A stretch of 26,671 nt of DNA from JAKGBX01 sp965366835 (lineage in GTDB: Bacteria > Pseudomonadota > Alphaproteobacteria > Rhodobacterales > Rhodobacteraceae). Shown here piece after piece: positions 1-8,532 of the stretch (position 1 is the first letter of the stretch; each line of letters opens with the position of its first letter). Where the stretch lies: assembly GCA_965366835.1 (NCBI GenBank), contig CBDUGF010000041.1, positions 1 to 26,671 of the forward strand, written 5' to 3'. The notes beneath the pieces are model-generated. The model was not told the origin of the DNA. It saw only the letters and a list, made by a program, of their open reading frames with translations, and ran no database searches. Made by a program: the position numbers and the translations under genes.

Positions 1-2
1 TC

Positions 3-167
3 AACTGGGCGCAGAACGCAGAGATCTTCCGCGATATCGGCTATGCCTTCCGGGTCACCTTCCTCAACAAATGCGACGAGTTGGAACGCCAGACCGTGGC
101 CGAATTCTACCAGCGCTGCTTTGACGAGGAACTGCCGGAAAGCGCTGCGAGTGTGAGCCTGGGGTGA
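3..167 (+). CDS. cobS: CobS, aerobic cobaltochelatase AAA+ subunit (3' end only)
   Basis: Only the last 54 codons are in the window; the frame is open from the left edge to a TGA at 165-167. The peptide contains FRVTFLNKCDELERQTVAEF, which I recognise as the C-terminal end of CobS, the MoxR-like AAA+ ATPase that with CobT and CobN inserts cobalt into hydrogenobyrinic acid a,c-diamide in aerobic cobalamin synthesis. A cobT gene downstream on the same strand supports the call. In relatives cobT normally follows closely; here a foreign-looking small gene lies between them. The N-terminal and Walker motifs are outside the window, so nothing can be said about their integrity. Confidence 0.88.
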   Translation, partial: NWAQNAEIFRDIGYAFRVTFLNKCDELERQTVAEFYQRCFDEELPESAASVSLG

Positions 168-195
168 GGCCACAGATCAGAGGGAGTTGCCTCCG

Positions 196-561
196 ATGCT
201 AGAAGCGCTCTTTGACGGTGTTTGGATAGCCATCATTGGCAAATCTGGTGTCTATTTTTCGATTTGGCTGCCTCACTTCATAGTGTCTTGGTTGTTCGGC
301 GGCGCTCTTTTTTTTATCGCTTGGTATCTCTCGAAAATAAGCAATGAAATTGTGTCTGGAAGCAGCAAACTCATCCCGTTCTTTGGAATGCTGTTTTTTA
401 TTGGAACTTTATTTTTCTTTTTCGCAATGCCAATAATATCCCTCGTCTGTGATAATCCTATTTCGTGCAGCTTTCATCCAAGGTCAGAGAAAAGCGATAC
501 ATGGTTAACAAGTCCGAACGAACTCATCGAAAAAATGCACTCTAATCCGGCGACCCAATAG
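196..561 (+). CDS. Small AT-rich membrane protein, unknown function
   Basis: The product is a 121-residue protein I do not recognise. The ATG at 196 is preferred because AGGGAG (181-186) lies 9 bases before it; a TTG at 187 is in frame but directly abuts that motif. Two hydrophobic segments are visible, roughly residues 15-45 (from YFSIWLPHFIVSW) and 58-85 (from LIPFFGMLFFIG). They are followed by a polar tail carrying a CDNPISC cysteine pair that could form a disulfide. Base composition is clearly AT-richer than the flanking cob genes, including a run of nine T, and codon use differs. It sits between cobS and cobT on the same strand, 28 bases after cobS and 17 before cobT. Horizontal acquisition is my inference. 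Nothing in the sequence links it to cobalt or cobalamin. Confidence 0.65.
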   Translation: MLEALFDGVWIAIIGKSGVYFSIWLPHFIVSWLFGGALFFIAWYLSKISNEIVSGSSKLIPFFGMLFFIGTLFFFFAMPIISLVCDNPISCSFHPRSEKSDTWLTSPNELIEKMHSNPATQ

Positions 562-578
562 AAGAAGCTAGATACCCC

Positions 579-2450
579 GTGAAAAAACCTACCGACAACC
601 CCGCCGATCCGTTCAAGAAGGCGCTGGCCGAGGCCACCAAGGTGATGGCCGACGACCCGGAACTGTCGGTCTCCTACACGGTCGATCCCTCGGGGATGTC
701 AGGCGACGCCATGCGTCTGCCCCAGGTCTCCCGCCGGATGACGCGCGAAGAGGTGCTGCTGGCGCGCGGCACCGCCGATGCGCTGGCGCTCAAGCACAAG
801 TATAACGACGCCCAGACCCATGCCCGCTATGTCCCCCCCGGCGACATGGCCCGCGACATCTACGAGGCGATGGAAACTGCGCGCTGCGAAGCCATGGGCG
901 CGCGCGACATGCCCGGCACCGCCGGCAATATCGACGCCAAGATCGCCAATGATACCGCCCGTCTGGGCTTCGATCAGATCACCGACCGGGCCGAGGCGCC
1001 GCTGGCGGCGGCGGCGGGCTATCTGGTGCGCAATCTCGCCACCGGGCGCAATCTGCCCGCCGGAGCGAATAACGTGATGGAGCTGTGGCAGGGCTTCATC
1101 GAGGAACAGGCCGGCGGCACGCTGGAAGGCCTGAAGGACAAGCTCGCCGATCAGACCGAATTCGCCCGTTTTACCCGCCAGGTGATCACCGATCTCGGCT
1201 ATGGCGATCAGCTCGGCGAGGATCCGGATGCCACGGACGAGGACGACGACCAGGCCGACGACGCCGAGGAAGAGGACAACCCCGACGACACCGGCCAGGA
1301 AGACAGCGAGGACCAGACCGGCGAGGCCGACCCCGAACAGAGCCAGGACGAGCAGCAGGACGCCGCCGAGGCCCAGGTCTCGATGGACGAGATGGCCGAC
1401 GAGGAGATGGGCGAAGAGGCCGACATGCCCGACGGCGAAGCCCCGCTCGAGCCGCCCCCGCCCGCACCGCTGTCGGATGCCGACCCGGATTACCGCGCCT
1501 TCGAGACCGACTTCGACGAGGAAATCGCCGCCGAGGATCTGGCCGAACCGGCCGAACTGGAGCGGCTGCGCGCCTATCTCGACCAGCAGCTCGACCCGCT
1601 CAAGGGCGCGGTATCGCGACTGGCCAACAAGCTGCAAAGGCGGCTGCAGGCGCAGCAGAACCGCTCGTGGGAGTTCGACCTGGAGGAAGGCATCCTCGAT
1701 GCCGGGCGTCTGGCGCGGGTGGTGGCCAATCCGACCACGCCGCTCAGCTTCAAGCGCGAGAAGGACATGGAGTTCCGCGACACGGTGGTGACGCTGCTGC
1801 TGGACAATTCCGGCTCGATGCGCGGCCGCCCGATCTCGATCGCCGCGATCTGCGCCGATGTCCTGGCCCGCACGCTGGAACGCTGCGACGTGAAGGTCGA
1901 GATCCTCGGCTTCACCACGCGGGCGTGGAAAGGCGGCCAGGCCCGCGAGAAATGGCTCAACGAGGGCCGCCCGCAACAGCCCGGACGGCTCAACGACCTG
2001 CGCCACATCATCTACAAACGCGCCGACGCGCCGTGGCGGCGGACCCGGCCCAACCTGGGGCTGATGATGAAAGAGGGTCTGCTGAAAGAGAATATCGACG
2101 GCGAGGCGCTGGAATGGGCGCACCGGCGCATGGGCCAGCGCCCCGAGGCGCGCAAGATCCTGATGGTGATCTCCGATGGCGCACCGGTGGATGATTCCAC
2201 CCTGTCGGTGAACCCGGCCAATTACCTGGAAAAACACCTGCGCGATGTGATCGCGATGATCGAGAAGCGCCGCGCGGTCGAGCTTCTGGCGATCGGCATC
2301 GGCCATGACGTGACGCGCTATTACAACCGCGCGGTCACGATCACCGATGTCGAACAACTGGCCGGCGCGATGACCGAGCAACTGGCCAGCCTGTTCGACA
2401 AGGACCCGCGCGCCCGCGCCCGAATGGTCGGAATACGCAAGGCCAGTTGA
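579..2450 (+). CDS. cobT: CobT, aerobic cobaltochelatase subunit with VWA domain
   Basis: This 623-residue protein matches CobT in length and layout. There is a helical N-terminal region (about 1-205), a very acidic Asp/Glu-rich linker (about 210-328), and a C-terminal von Willebrand A domain (about 390-610) with a MIDAS metal site, DNSGS, starting at Asp409. CobT and CobS form the chaperone-like complex that powers cobalt insertion by CobN in the late-cobalt pathway, in the cytoplasm. The GTG start at 579 gives the expected N-terminus (MKKPTDNPADPFKKALAEAT). Only a weak purine stretch (562-567) precedes it, and that lies within the AT-rich insert context. The gene probably formed an operon with cobS before the small gene came between them. 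A long open frame on the opposite strand is a shadow of its codon bias. Confidence 0.96.
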   Translation: MKKPTDNPADPFKKALAEATKVMADDPELSVSYTVDPSGMSGDAMRLPQVSRRMTREEVLLARGTADALALKHKYNDAQTHARYVPPGDMARDIYEAMETARCEAMGARDMPGTAGNIDAKIANDTARLGFDQITDRAEAPLAAAAGYLVRNLATGRNLPAGANNVMELWQGFIEEQAGGTLEGLKDKLADQTEFARFTRQVITDLGYGDQLGEDPDATDEDDDQADDAEEEDNPDDTGQEDSEDQTGEADPEQSQDEQQDAAEAQVSMDEMADEEMGEEADMPDGEAPLEPPPPAPLSDADPDYRAFETDFDEEIAAEDLAEPAELERLRAYLDQQLDPLKGAVSRLANKLQRRLQAQQNRSWEFDLEEGILDAGRLARVVANPTTPLSFKREKDMEFRDTVVTLLLDNSGSMRGRPISIAAICADVLARTLERCDVKVEILGFTTRAWKGGQAREKWLNEGRPQQPGRLNDLRHIIYKRADAPWRRTRPNLGLMMKEGLLKENIDGEALEWAHRRMGQRPEARKILMVISDGAPVDDSTLSVNPANYLEKHLRDVIAMIEKRRAVELLAIGIGHDVTRYYNRAVTITDVEQLAGAMTEQLASLFDKDPRARARMVGIRKAS

Positions 2451-2859
2451 GGTATTGCGCCGCCTGACGGCGTCGCCAGTGGCCTCGCTTCGCTCGGCCG
2501 GAAACATCATGGCAGAGGCGCTCGACGCCACATGCGGCAGCGCCTGTTGCCAGCCGGGTCGATTGAGTATTTTTGCCAGGAAAAAGCACGCGCTGCCTTG
2601 GCGCCCTGTCGGCTCGCTTTCCTGGTTCAAACCTGATTTACCGAGTGCGCCTCGCGTGAACCGCTGACCAGGCCGGGCGCCGCGCCCCTTTGCCGCGCTT
2701 GTGATGAGCGTTACCACCGCAAACACTCAACGGCTGGGCGAGCAATGCCGCGCGCCCCCGCACGCAACCCAGGTCGGCAGCGCGGCAGAGGCCGCGGATT
2801 TGCGCTTGCGCGCGGCACTGGTTTTGCGCTTCGATGCCGCCACCGGTCAGGGAGTTTGC
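2451..2859 (+). other. Intergenic region between cobT and the aminopeptidase gene
   Basis: These 409 bases hold no convincing gene on either strand; the frames that are open have shadow-like composition. A GAGTATTTTTGCC motif followed by an A-rich stretch lies at about 2564-2586 and resembles sequences at 8461 and, inverted, at 22,801-22,823 in this window. A short GC hairpin (2458-2472) follows cobT but has no T-tract. A promoter for the aminopeptidase is expected here, but I see no clear -35/-10 pair. Confidence 0.5.
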
Positions 2860-4665
2860 ATGTTTCAGGATTTCAAGGTCACCGCCCGCCCCGAGCAAGG
2901 CCCGCCGCGGCTCAAACGACTGCGCGCAGAGATCGCACGCGAGGGGCTGGCCGGGTTCCTCATCCCCCGCGCCGATGCGCATCAGGGCGAATATGTCGCC
3001 CCGCATGACGAGCGGCTGTCCTGGTGCACCGGGTTCACCGGTTCCGCAGGGTTCTGCGCCGTGCTCGCCGACGTTGCCGGCATCTTCGTCGATGGCCGCT
3101 ACCGCACCCAGGTCAAGCGCCAGGTCGATCTCGACCATTTCACGCCGGTCGACTGGCCCGAGATCAAGCTCGGCGATTGGCTGGTCGCGCAGCTGCCCCA
3201 GGGCGTCAGTATCGGCTATGATCCCTGGCTGCACACCCCCGACGAAATCGAGACGCTCGAGAAAACCTGCACCCCCCATGGCATCGCCCTGAAGCCCACC
3301 GACAACCTGGTGGACCGGATCTGGCCCGATCAGCCCGCACCGCCCCAGGGCGAAATCACGCCCTACCCCACGGAACTGGCCGGCGAAACCCACAGTGCCA
3401 AGCGCGCGCGCCTGGCCGAAGCCCTGCGCAAAGCCGGCCAATCCGCGGCGGTGATCACCCAGCCCGACAGTATCGCCTGGCTCCTGAACATTCGCGGTTG
3501 CGACATTCCGCGCAACCCGGTGCCGCACGGTTTCGCCATCCTGCGCGACGATGGCCACGTGGCGCTGTTTGCCGATCCCGCCAAGATCAGCGACAGCCTG
3601 CGCACCCATCTCGGGCCAACCGTGCGCCCGCGCCCGCCGGCGGCATTTCTGCCCACCCTGCACACCCTCACCGGCACCATCCGGCTCGATCCGAAAACCG
3701 CCCCCATCGCAGTGCTGCATGCGCTCGACGAAACCGGCCGCGATCATGCGTTTGGCGAAGATCCCTGCCTCCTGCCCAAGGCCTGCAAGACCCGCGCCGA
3801 AATCACCGCCACCCAGGCCGCGCATCTGCGCGATGGGGCCGCGATGGTCGAATTTCTCACCTGGTTCGATGCTCAACCCGCCGGAACACTCACCGAAATC
3901 GACGTGGTCACCGCGCTGGAAGGCTTCCGCCGCGCCACCAACGCGCTGCTCGATATCTCGTTCGAAACCATCGCCGGCACCGGCCCCAATGGCGCGGTGA
4001 TGCACTACCGTGTCACCGAAGCCTCGAACGCGCGCCTCGAAGACGGGCAGTTGATCGTGGTCGATAGTGGCGGGCAATATATCGACGGCACCACCGACAT
4101 CACCCGGACCCTGCCCATCGGTCGATCCGGCGAAGAGGAACGCCGCGCCTTTACCCGCGTGCTCAAGGGCATGATCGCGATTTCGCGCGCGCGCTTTCCC
4201 AAGGGGCTGGCGGGCCGCGATCTCGATCCGCTGGCACGCTATCACCTGTGGCTCGCGGGGCAGGATTTCAATCATGGCACCGGCCATGGCGTCGGCGTCT
4301 ACCTCTGCGTTCACGAAGGGCCGCAGCGGATCAGCCGCATCTCCCACGTGCCGCTCGAACCCGGCATGATCCTGTCGAACGAGCCCGGATATTATCGCGA
4401 AGGCGCCTTCGGCATCCGGATCGAAAACCTGATCGTGGTCGAACCGGCCGCCCCGCTCGACGGCGCCGATCCCGAGCGCGAGATGTATGCCTTCCGCACC
4501 CTCACTTACGTGCCGATCGATCATCGCCTGATTCTGCCGGCGATGATGGACGCCGCCGAGATCGACTGGCTCAACCGCTATCACATCGCCTGTCGCGACA
4601 AGCTGGAGGGCAAACTCTCCGGCCCCGCACTCCAATGGCTCATCGCGGCGACAGAACCGCTCTGA
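2860..4665 (+). CDS. pepP: Xaa-Pro aminopeptidase (aminopeptidase P, M24B)
   Basis: This is a cytosolic metallo-aminopeptidase that removes an N-terminal residue preceding proline. The product is 601 residues, the length of the three-domain form also found in eukaryotic XPNPEP1. Two creatinase-type N-terminal domains (about 1-170 and 180-320) precede a pita-bread catalytic domain (about 325-601). All five metal ligands of the family are visible: Asp402 and Asp413 (VDSGGQYIDGTTDITRT), His476 (HGTGHGVG), Glu508 (SNEPGYY) and Glu522 (IRIENL). His485 in VHEGP is also present. The ATG at 2860 is chosen because GGGAG lies about 5-8 bases upstream and the peptide after it matches the family start. 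The frame is open 53 codons further upstream, but that stretch looks non-coding. The symbol pepP is used loosely, since the E. coli enzyme is shorter. Confidence 0.93.
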   Translation: MFQDFKVTARPEQGPPRLKRLRAEIAREGLAGFLIPRADAHQGEYVAPHDERLSWCTGFTGSAGFCAVLADVAGIFVDGRYRTQVKRQVDLDHFTPVDWPEIKLGDWLVAQLPQGVSIGYDPWLHTPDEIETLEKTCTPHGIALKPTDNLVDRIWPDQPAPPQGEITPYPTELAGETHSAKRARLAEALRKAGQSAAVITQPDSIAWLLNIRGCDIPRNPVPHGFAILRDDGHVALFADPAKISDSLRTHLGPTVRPRPPAAFLPTLHTLTGTIRLDPKTAPIAVLHALDETGRDHAFGEDPCLLPKACKTRAEITATQAAHLRDGAAMVEFLTWFDAQPAGTLTEIDVVTALEGFRRATNALLDISFETIAGTGPNGAVMHYRVTEASNARLEDGQLIVVDSGGQYIDGTTDITRTLPIGRSGEEERRAFTRVLKGMIAISRARFPKGLAGRDLDPLARYHLWLAGQDFNHGTGHGVGVYLCVHEGPQRISRISHVPLEPGMILSNEPGYYREGAFGIRIENLIVVEPAAPLDGADPEREMYAFRTLTYVPIDHRLILPAMMDAAEIDWLNRYHIACRDKLEGKLSGPALQWLIAATEPL

Positions 4666-4786
4666 GCCCCGACGTCATACGTCAACTGTGCCAGCAGCGA
4701 CTGTCCAAGCCCGCGCCGGTCTGGCATAGTCCCGCAACATCCCGGCGTCAGACCGGGGCATCCGCGATTTGGGAAGGATCCATAGC

Positions 4787-5131
4787 ATGGCACCGAAAAT
4801 CACCATCACCCGCGCGCCGGGCACATGGGTCGTGCGCGCCGGCGGCGCCGTTCTGGGCGAAACCAAGGCGGCGCTGGAACTGGTCGAAGGCGACTACCCG
4901 CCGGTGATCTACTTCCCGCGTGGCGATATCGCCATGGCGTTTCTGGATGCAAGCGATCATGCCAGCCATTGCCCGTGGAAGGGCGATGCCAGCTATTTCT
5001 CGATCATTACGAAATCGAAAACCATAGAAAACGCCGCCTGGAGTTATGAAACGCCCAAGGAGGATGTCGCCCGGATCAAGGATCACCTGGCGTTCTATCC
5101 CAGCGATGAAGTGGCGGTGGAGTTGATCTAG
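4787..5131 (+). CDS. DUF427 domain protein
   Basis: This small 114-residue soluble protein matches the DUF427 family by its YFPRGDIAM segment and the HCPWKGDASYFSI core, which is the hallmark of the family. The start at 4787 follows GGGAAGGA (4771-4778) at good spacing; an in-frame TTG at 4769 lies within that region and is unlikely. No biochemical role is firmly established for the family, and the context gives little help: it lies 121 bases after the aminopeptidase gene and converges with the chloride transporter gene. The strong hairpin downstream probably ends its transcript. Confidence 0.88.
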   Translation: MAPKITITRAPGTWVVRAGGAVLGETKAALELVEGDYPPVIYFPRGDIAMAFLDASDHASHCPWKGDASYFSIITKSKTIENAAWSYETPKEDVARIKDHLAFYPSDEVAVELI

Positions 5132-5150
5132 ACTGCGGGTCCAATCCAGC

Positions 5151-5178
5151 GACGCCAGGCCTGCGGGCCTTTGGCGTC
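5151..5178. terminator. Hairpin between convergent genes, probable bidirectional terminator
   Basis: GACGCCA (5151-5157) pairs with TGGCGTC (5172-5178), and the inner GGCC pairs with GGCC around a short loop, leaving a two-base TT bulge on the 3' side. It lies just after the DUF427 stop and before the 3' end of the convergent clc gene, where a terminator for both would be expected. There is no good T-tract on either side, so its strength is uncertain. Confidence 0.45.
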
Positions 5179-5231
5179 AACACTGCCGCCGAAGCTCTTT
5201 TGCGCGGTCGATGCCCGCTCACCGCAGTCTA

Positions 5232-5256
5232 CGCACCCCGCGCACCGCGCCGTCAG
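5232..5256 (-). repeat. GC-rich repeat overlapping the clc stop codon (copy 1)
   Basis: Twenty-two of 25 bases match the segment at 25,499-25,523. Both begin CGCAYCCCGCGCACCG on the plus strand and end CCGTCAG. The TCA in that end is the complement of the stop codon of the minus-strand gene in both cases. This copy has lost most of the symmetrical half seen in the murB-proximal copy at 20,746. Confidence 0.6.
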
Positions 5257-6941
5257 GAATGCTCTTCTGCCGCCGTCGCCGCCAGCGCCTTGTTGTAGGC
5301 CACCAACGCATCGACATGGGTCAGCGCGCCCCAGAGTTCGGGCGGTGCGTCCTCTCCGGCGATGCTCAGCACCGGCAGATAGGGCGCACCGCTGCGCTCG
5401 AATTTCGGCATCGCATCTTCCAGCGTGGCGTTGGCCTCGACATAGGTGCCTTCCTGCACCATCTGCCACAGCGCCTCCTCGGCCGGGCATTGCGCGTCGC
5501 CCAGCGGTTTCATCAGGCTCGTCACCCGGAACATCGCCAGCAGATAGGCCTGCGGCCCGGCCGCCAGATGCACACGCCGGCGTTCCAGCTGAGTGAGGAA
5601 GAATGACCGGTCCACCAGCCTTGAGCCCAGCGCGGTCGACATGCTGACCGCCACCATCACCGCCAGCCCGGTCTGCCAGTCGCCGGTCATCTCGAACACG
5701 ATCAGCGTGGTCGAGATCGGCGCGCCCAGCACGGCGGCGGCCACCGCCCCCATCCCGGCCAGCGCATAGAGCGTGTGCGAGCCCGATACTTCGGGAAAAA
5801 GCCCGGTGGCGATCAGGCCGAAGGTCAGGCCGGTCAGCGCCCCCACCATCAGCGAAGGCGAAAACATGCCGCCGCCCATCCGCCCCGCCATGGTAATGCA
5901 CACCGCGATCACCTTGAGAACGGCAAACACAAACGCCTCGTGCAGCACCAGTTCGCCGGTCAGCGCGGCGCTGGTCGTTTCATAGCCGACACCGATGATA
6001 TGCGGAAAATACACAGCCAGCCCGCCCAGCATCGCCCCAGACACAGCCGGCCGCAGCCATCTCGGCAGCCTTGTGCGGGCCTGAACCTCGCTGGCGAAAT
6101 CCTCGGCCAGGAAGATCCCGCGCATCAGCGCCGCCGCCACCAGCCCGCAGATCAGCCCGAGGATCAGAAAGGCCGGCAATTCGGCATAGAATTCCAGCGC
6201 CGAGGCGTCGGGCAGGGTAAACTCGGTCACATCGCCAAAGGCCAGCCGGTTGATCACAGTGCCCGCCACGCTCGCGATCACGATCGGCGCAAAGGCATGC
6301 ACAGCGAAGTGGCGCAGCACCACCTCCAGCGCAAACAGCGCCCCGGCGATCGGCGCATTGAACGAAGCCGAGACAGCCGCCGCCACGGCGCAGCCCAGCA
6401 GATCGCGCCCGGTCATGCCGCCCGCGTGAATGCGTTCGCTCACCCATGACGAGATCATGCTGGCGATATGCACCACCGGCCCCTCGCGACCGGTCGAGCC
6501 GCCCGTGCCCAGTGTGATCAGCGAGGCCAGCGCCGACGCCATCCCGGCGCGCATTTCGACCCGCCCCTGATAGATCGCCGCCCCTTCGATCACATCCGAG
6601 ACCGTGCGCACCCGCCCATCATCGGTGAAGAAATGCAGGATCAGCCCGACGAGCAGCCCGCCCAGCACCGGGATCAGGACGATCCAGTACCAGGGCAGCG
6701 TCTCGGCAAAGCTGTGCAGCCGGTTCACGTTCGGCGTGCCATAGGCCCAGGCCTGGAGCGCGTCGATGCCCTTGCGAAAGAACAGCGCGGCAAACCCGGC
6801 CCCGATCCCGATCAGCAGCGCCAGGAACCAGAACTGGACCTGACTCGGCCCCTTTTCGCGCACCACGGCCAGCCCCCGGCGCGTCAATGCCCCACCCGAA
6901 ATCGCCTTCTGACGCAGAAAACCGCGAACCGATTGCGTCAT
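5253..6941 (-). CDS. ClC-family chloride channel/transporter
   Basis: This is a 562-residue inner-membrane protein of the voltage-gated chloride channel (ClC) family. The anion-gate motif GREGP is present (gating Glu153), as is the filter motif GMFSP (358-362). The GSGIP motif of E. coli ClC is not conserved: the aligned stretch reads GRVRTVSDVIE. The residue matching the internal proton glutamate of the E. coli exchanger (second Glu of FIIEEM) is Val207 here (FALEVVL), as in animal CLC channels. After the membrane part, about 110 C-terminal residues resemble a degenerate CBS-type regulatory region. The ATG at 6941 is preferred to an in-frame TTG at 6950; no good ribosome site precedes either. 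The gene is divergent from the FAD oxidase gene and ends inside a dispersed repeat. Confidence 0.92.
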   Translation of the reverse strand: MTQSVRGFLRQKAISGGALTRRGLAVVREKGPSQVQFWFLALLIGIGAGFAALFFRKGIDALQAWAYGTPNVNRLHSFAETLPWYWIVLIPVLGGLLVGLILHFFTDDGRVRTVSDVIEGAAIYQGRVEMRAGMASALASLITLGTGGSTGREGPVVHIASMISSWVSERIHAGGMTGRDLLGCAVAAAVSASFNAPIAGALFALEVVLRHFAVHAFAPIVIASVAGTVINRLAFGDVTEFTLPDASALEFYAELPAFLILGLICGLVAAALMRGIFLAEDFASEVQARTRLPRWLRPAVSGAMLGGLAVYFPHIIGVGYETTSAALTGELVLHEAFVFAVLKVIAVCITMAGRMGGGMFSPSLMVGALTGLTFGLIATGLFPEVSGSHTLYALAGMGAVAAAVLGAPISTTLIVFEMTGDWQTGLAVMVAVSMSTALGSRLVDRSFFLTQLERRRVHLAAGPQAYLLAMFRVTSLMKPLGDAQCPAEEALWQMVQEGTYVEANATLEDAMPKFERSGAPYLPVLSIAGEDAPPELWGALTHVDALVAYNKALAATAAEEHS

Positions 6942-7044
6942 GCCGGCCAAATGCCTTGCATTTTACTCAAATTGAAACGACCTCCTCTTCCCCAGACCCG
7001 CCGCTTGCCCTAGGGTTTGCCGAAGGCATCCACCGGGGGGAACG

Positions 7045-8421
7045 ATGCGCAGCAAAGCCGCATTTGACGAGTTGTCGACATTACTAGGCCAACGGTTGAG
7101 CCGCTCCAAGCCCGATCTCGAGCAGCACGGCCGTTCGGAAACCTGGTTTCCCCTGGCACCACCCGATGCCGTAGCCTATCCCGAAACCACTGCGGAGGTC
7201 TCGGAACTGGTGAAAATCTGTGCCCGGCACCGGGTGCCGCTGGTGGGCTGGGGTGCGGGCACTTCGCTCGAAGGCCAGGCCCAGGCGATTTCGGGTGGTG
7301 TGGTGGTCGATTTTGCGCGGATGAACAGGATGCTCGATCTGCGCCAGGGCGACATGGACGTCGCGGTGCAGCCCGGCCTCACCCGCGAGGGCCTGAATGA
7401 AGAACTGCGCGCCACCGGCCTGTTCTTCCCGGTCGATCCCGGCGCCAACGCCTCGCTCGGCGGCATGGCGATGACCCGCGCCAGCGGCACCACGGCGGTG
7501 CGCTATGGCACCATGCGCGACAATGTCCTCGGACTCGAGGCGGTGCTGGCCGATGGCCGCATCATCCGCACCGGCAGCCGGGCGCGCAAATCCTCCGCCG
7601 GCTATGATCTCACAGCGCTTCTGGTCGGCTCCGAAGGCACGCTGGCGCTGGTCACCGAACTGACCCTCAAGCTCCATGGCCAGCCCGAGGCGATCACCGC
7701 CGCGATCTGTGCCTTCGATACCGTCGATGACGCGGTGCGCGCCGTGATCGACACCATCCAGATCGGCCTTTCCATGGCCCGGATCGAGCTGCTCGATGCC
7801 GATACCGTGCGTGCCTTCAATGCCTATGCCGGGGCCGAGATGCCGGAATGCCCGCACCTGATGATCGAGTTTCACGGCTCCGAGAGCGGCGTCGCCGAAA
7901 TGGCGGAAAACTTCGGCGAGATCATCGCCGATCATAATAGCCACGGCTTCGATTGGGCCACCCGCCCCGAAGACCGCAATGCGCTCTGGACCATGCGCCA
8001 CAACGGCGCCTATGCGATCTATGCCGCCCGTCCGGGCTGGAAAGCCCTGGTCACCGATGTCTGCGTGCCGATCTCGCGGCTGGCCGATGCGATCAACGAA
8101 ACCGCCGCCGATCTCGCCGAGTCCGGGCTCTACGGCCCGATCCTCGGCCACGTCGGCGATGGCAATTTCCACTCGGTCATCATGTTCGATCCCGCCGATC
8201 CTGCGGCGCTGGAAAGGGTCAAGGCGGCCTCCAACCGCATGGTCGAACGCGGCCTCGCGATGGGCGGAACAGCCACCGGCGAACATGGCATCGGCATCGG
8301 CAAGCTCGATTACATGGCGCTTGAGCATGGCGACGCCTGGGAGGTGATGGGCGCGCTCAAACAGGCGCTCGATCCCGACAACATCATGAACCCGGGCAAG
8401 TTGGTCCCGCCGCGCAACTGA
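7045..8421 (+). CDS. FAD-linked oxidase, D-lactate dehydrogenase/GlcD-like
   Basis: The product is 458 residues. It has an N-terminal PCMH-type FAD-binding domain containing GWGAGTSLEG (68-77) and DPGANASLGGM, and a C-terminal FAD-oxidase cap with GHVGDGNFH (His369 and His376, the expected metal/substrate site) and GEHGIG (about 412-417). These are the marks of the family of D-lactate dehydrogenase (cytochrome), GlcD of glycolate oxidase, and D-2-hydroxyglutarate dehydrogenase. The enzymes oxidise a 2-hydroxy acid to the 2-oxo acid and pass electrons to cytochrome c or quinone. The length fits a stand-alone D-lactate dehydrogenase better than GlcD, because no glcE or glcF follows. Substrate cannot be decided from sequence. 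The ATG at 7045 has a G-rich ribosome site (GGGGGGAA) just upstream. It is divergent from clc with a 103-base shared promoter region. Confidence 0.9.
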   Translation: MRSKAAFDELSTLLGQRLSRSKPDLEQHGRSETWFPLAPPDAVAYPETTAEVSELVKICARHRVPLVGWGAGTSLEGQAQAISGGVVVDFARMNRMLDLRQGDMDVAVQPGLTREGLNEELRATGLFFPVDPGANASLGGMAMTRASGTTAVRYGTMRDNVLGLEAVLADGRIIRTGSRARKSSAGYDLTALLVGSEGTLALVTELTLKLHGQPEAITAAICAFDTVDDAVRAVIDTIQIGLSMARIELLDADTVRAFNAYAGAEMPECPHLMIEFHGSESGVAEMAENFGEIIADHNSHGFDWATRPEDRNALWTMRHNGAYAIYAARPGWKALVTDVCVPISRLADAINETAADLAESGLYGPILGHVGDGNFHSVIMFDPADPAALERVKAASNRMVERGLAMGGTATGEHGIGIGKLDYMALEHGDAWEVMGALKQALDPDNIMNPGKLVPPRN

Positions 8422-8532
8422 GCCCTTGTCCCGGCCGCCTCACCTACCCAACAGCACCCCGAGTATTTCCTTTGACGCAAGCGGTTTGCGCCTGTTACTT
8501 GACCGAAGAGTCAAAAACCGCAACATTGCAGC

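Noticed and set aside
2458..2472. A 5-bp CGCCG/CGGCG hairpin after cobT as a terminator
   Set aside because: The stem is short, there is no T-tract, and such hairpins are expected by chance in GC-rich DNA.
699..2726. A 675-codon open frame on the minus strand opposite cobT
   Set aside because: It is antisense to the whole of a well-supported cobT, has the repetitive hydrophobic/basic composition produced by GC-rich codon bias, and shows no family motif.
4671..4758. Small palindromes (GACGT-CAT-ACGTC; CCCGG-CGTCAGA-CCGGG) before the DUF427 gene as operators
   Set aside because: Each arm is only five bases and no regulator or promoter context supports them.
6942..6992. A seven-codon leader frame (MQGIWPA) whose stop overlaps the clc ATG, with AGGAGG upstream
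   Set aside because: The AGGAGG lies about 19 bases from the frame's start, too far for normal initiation, and the frame is short enough to be chance.
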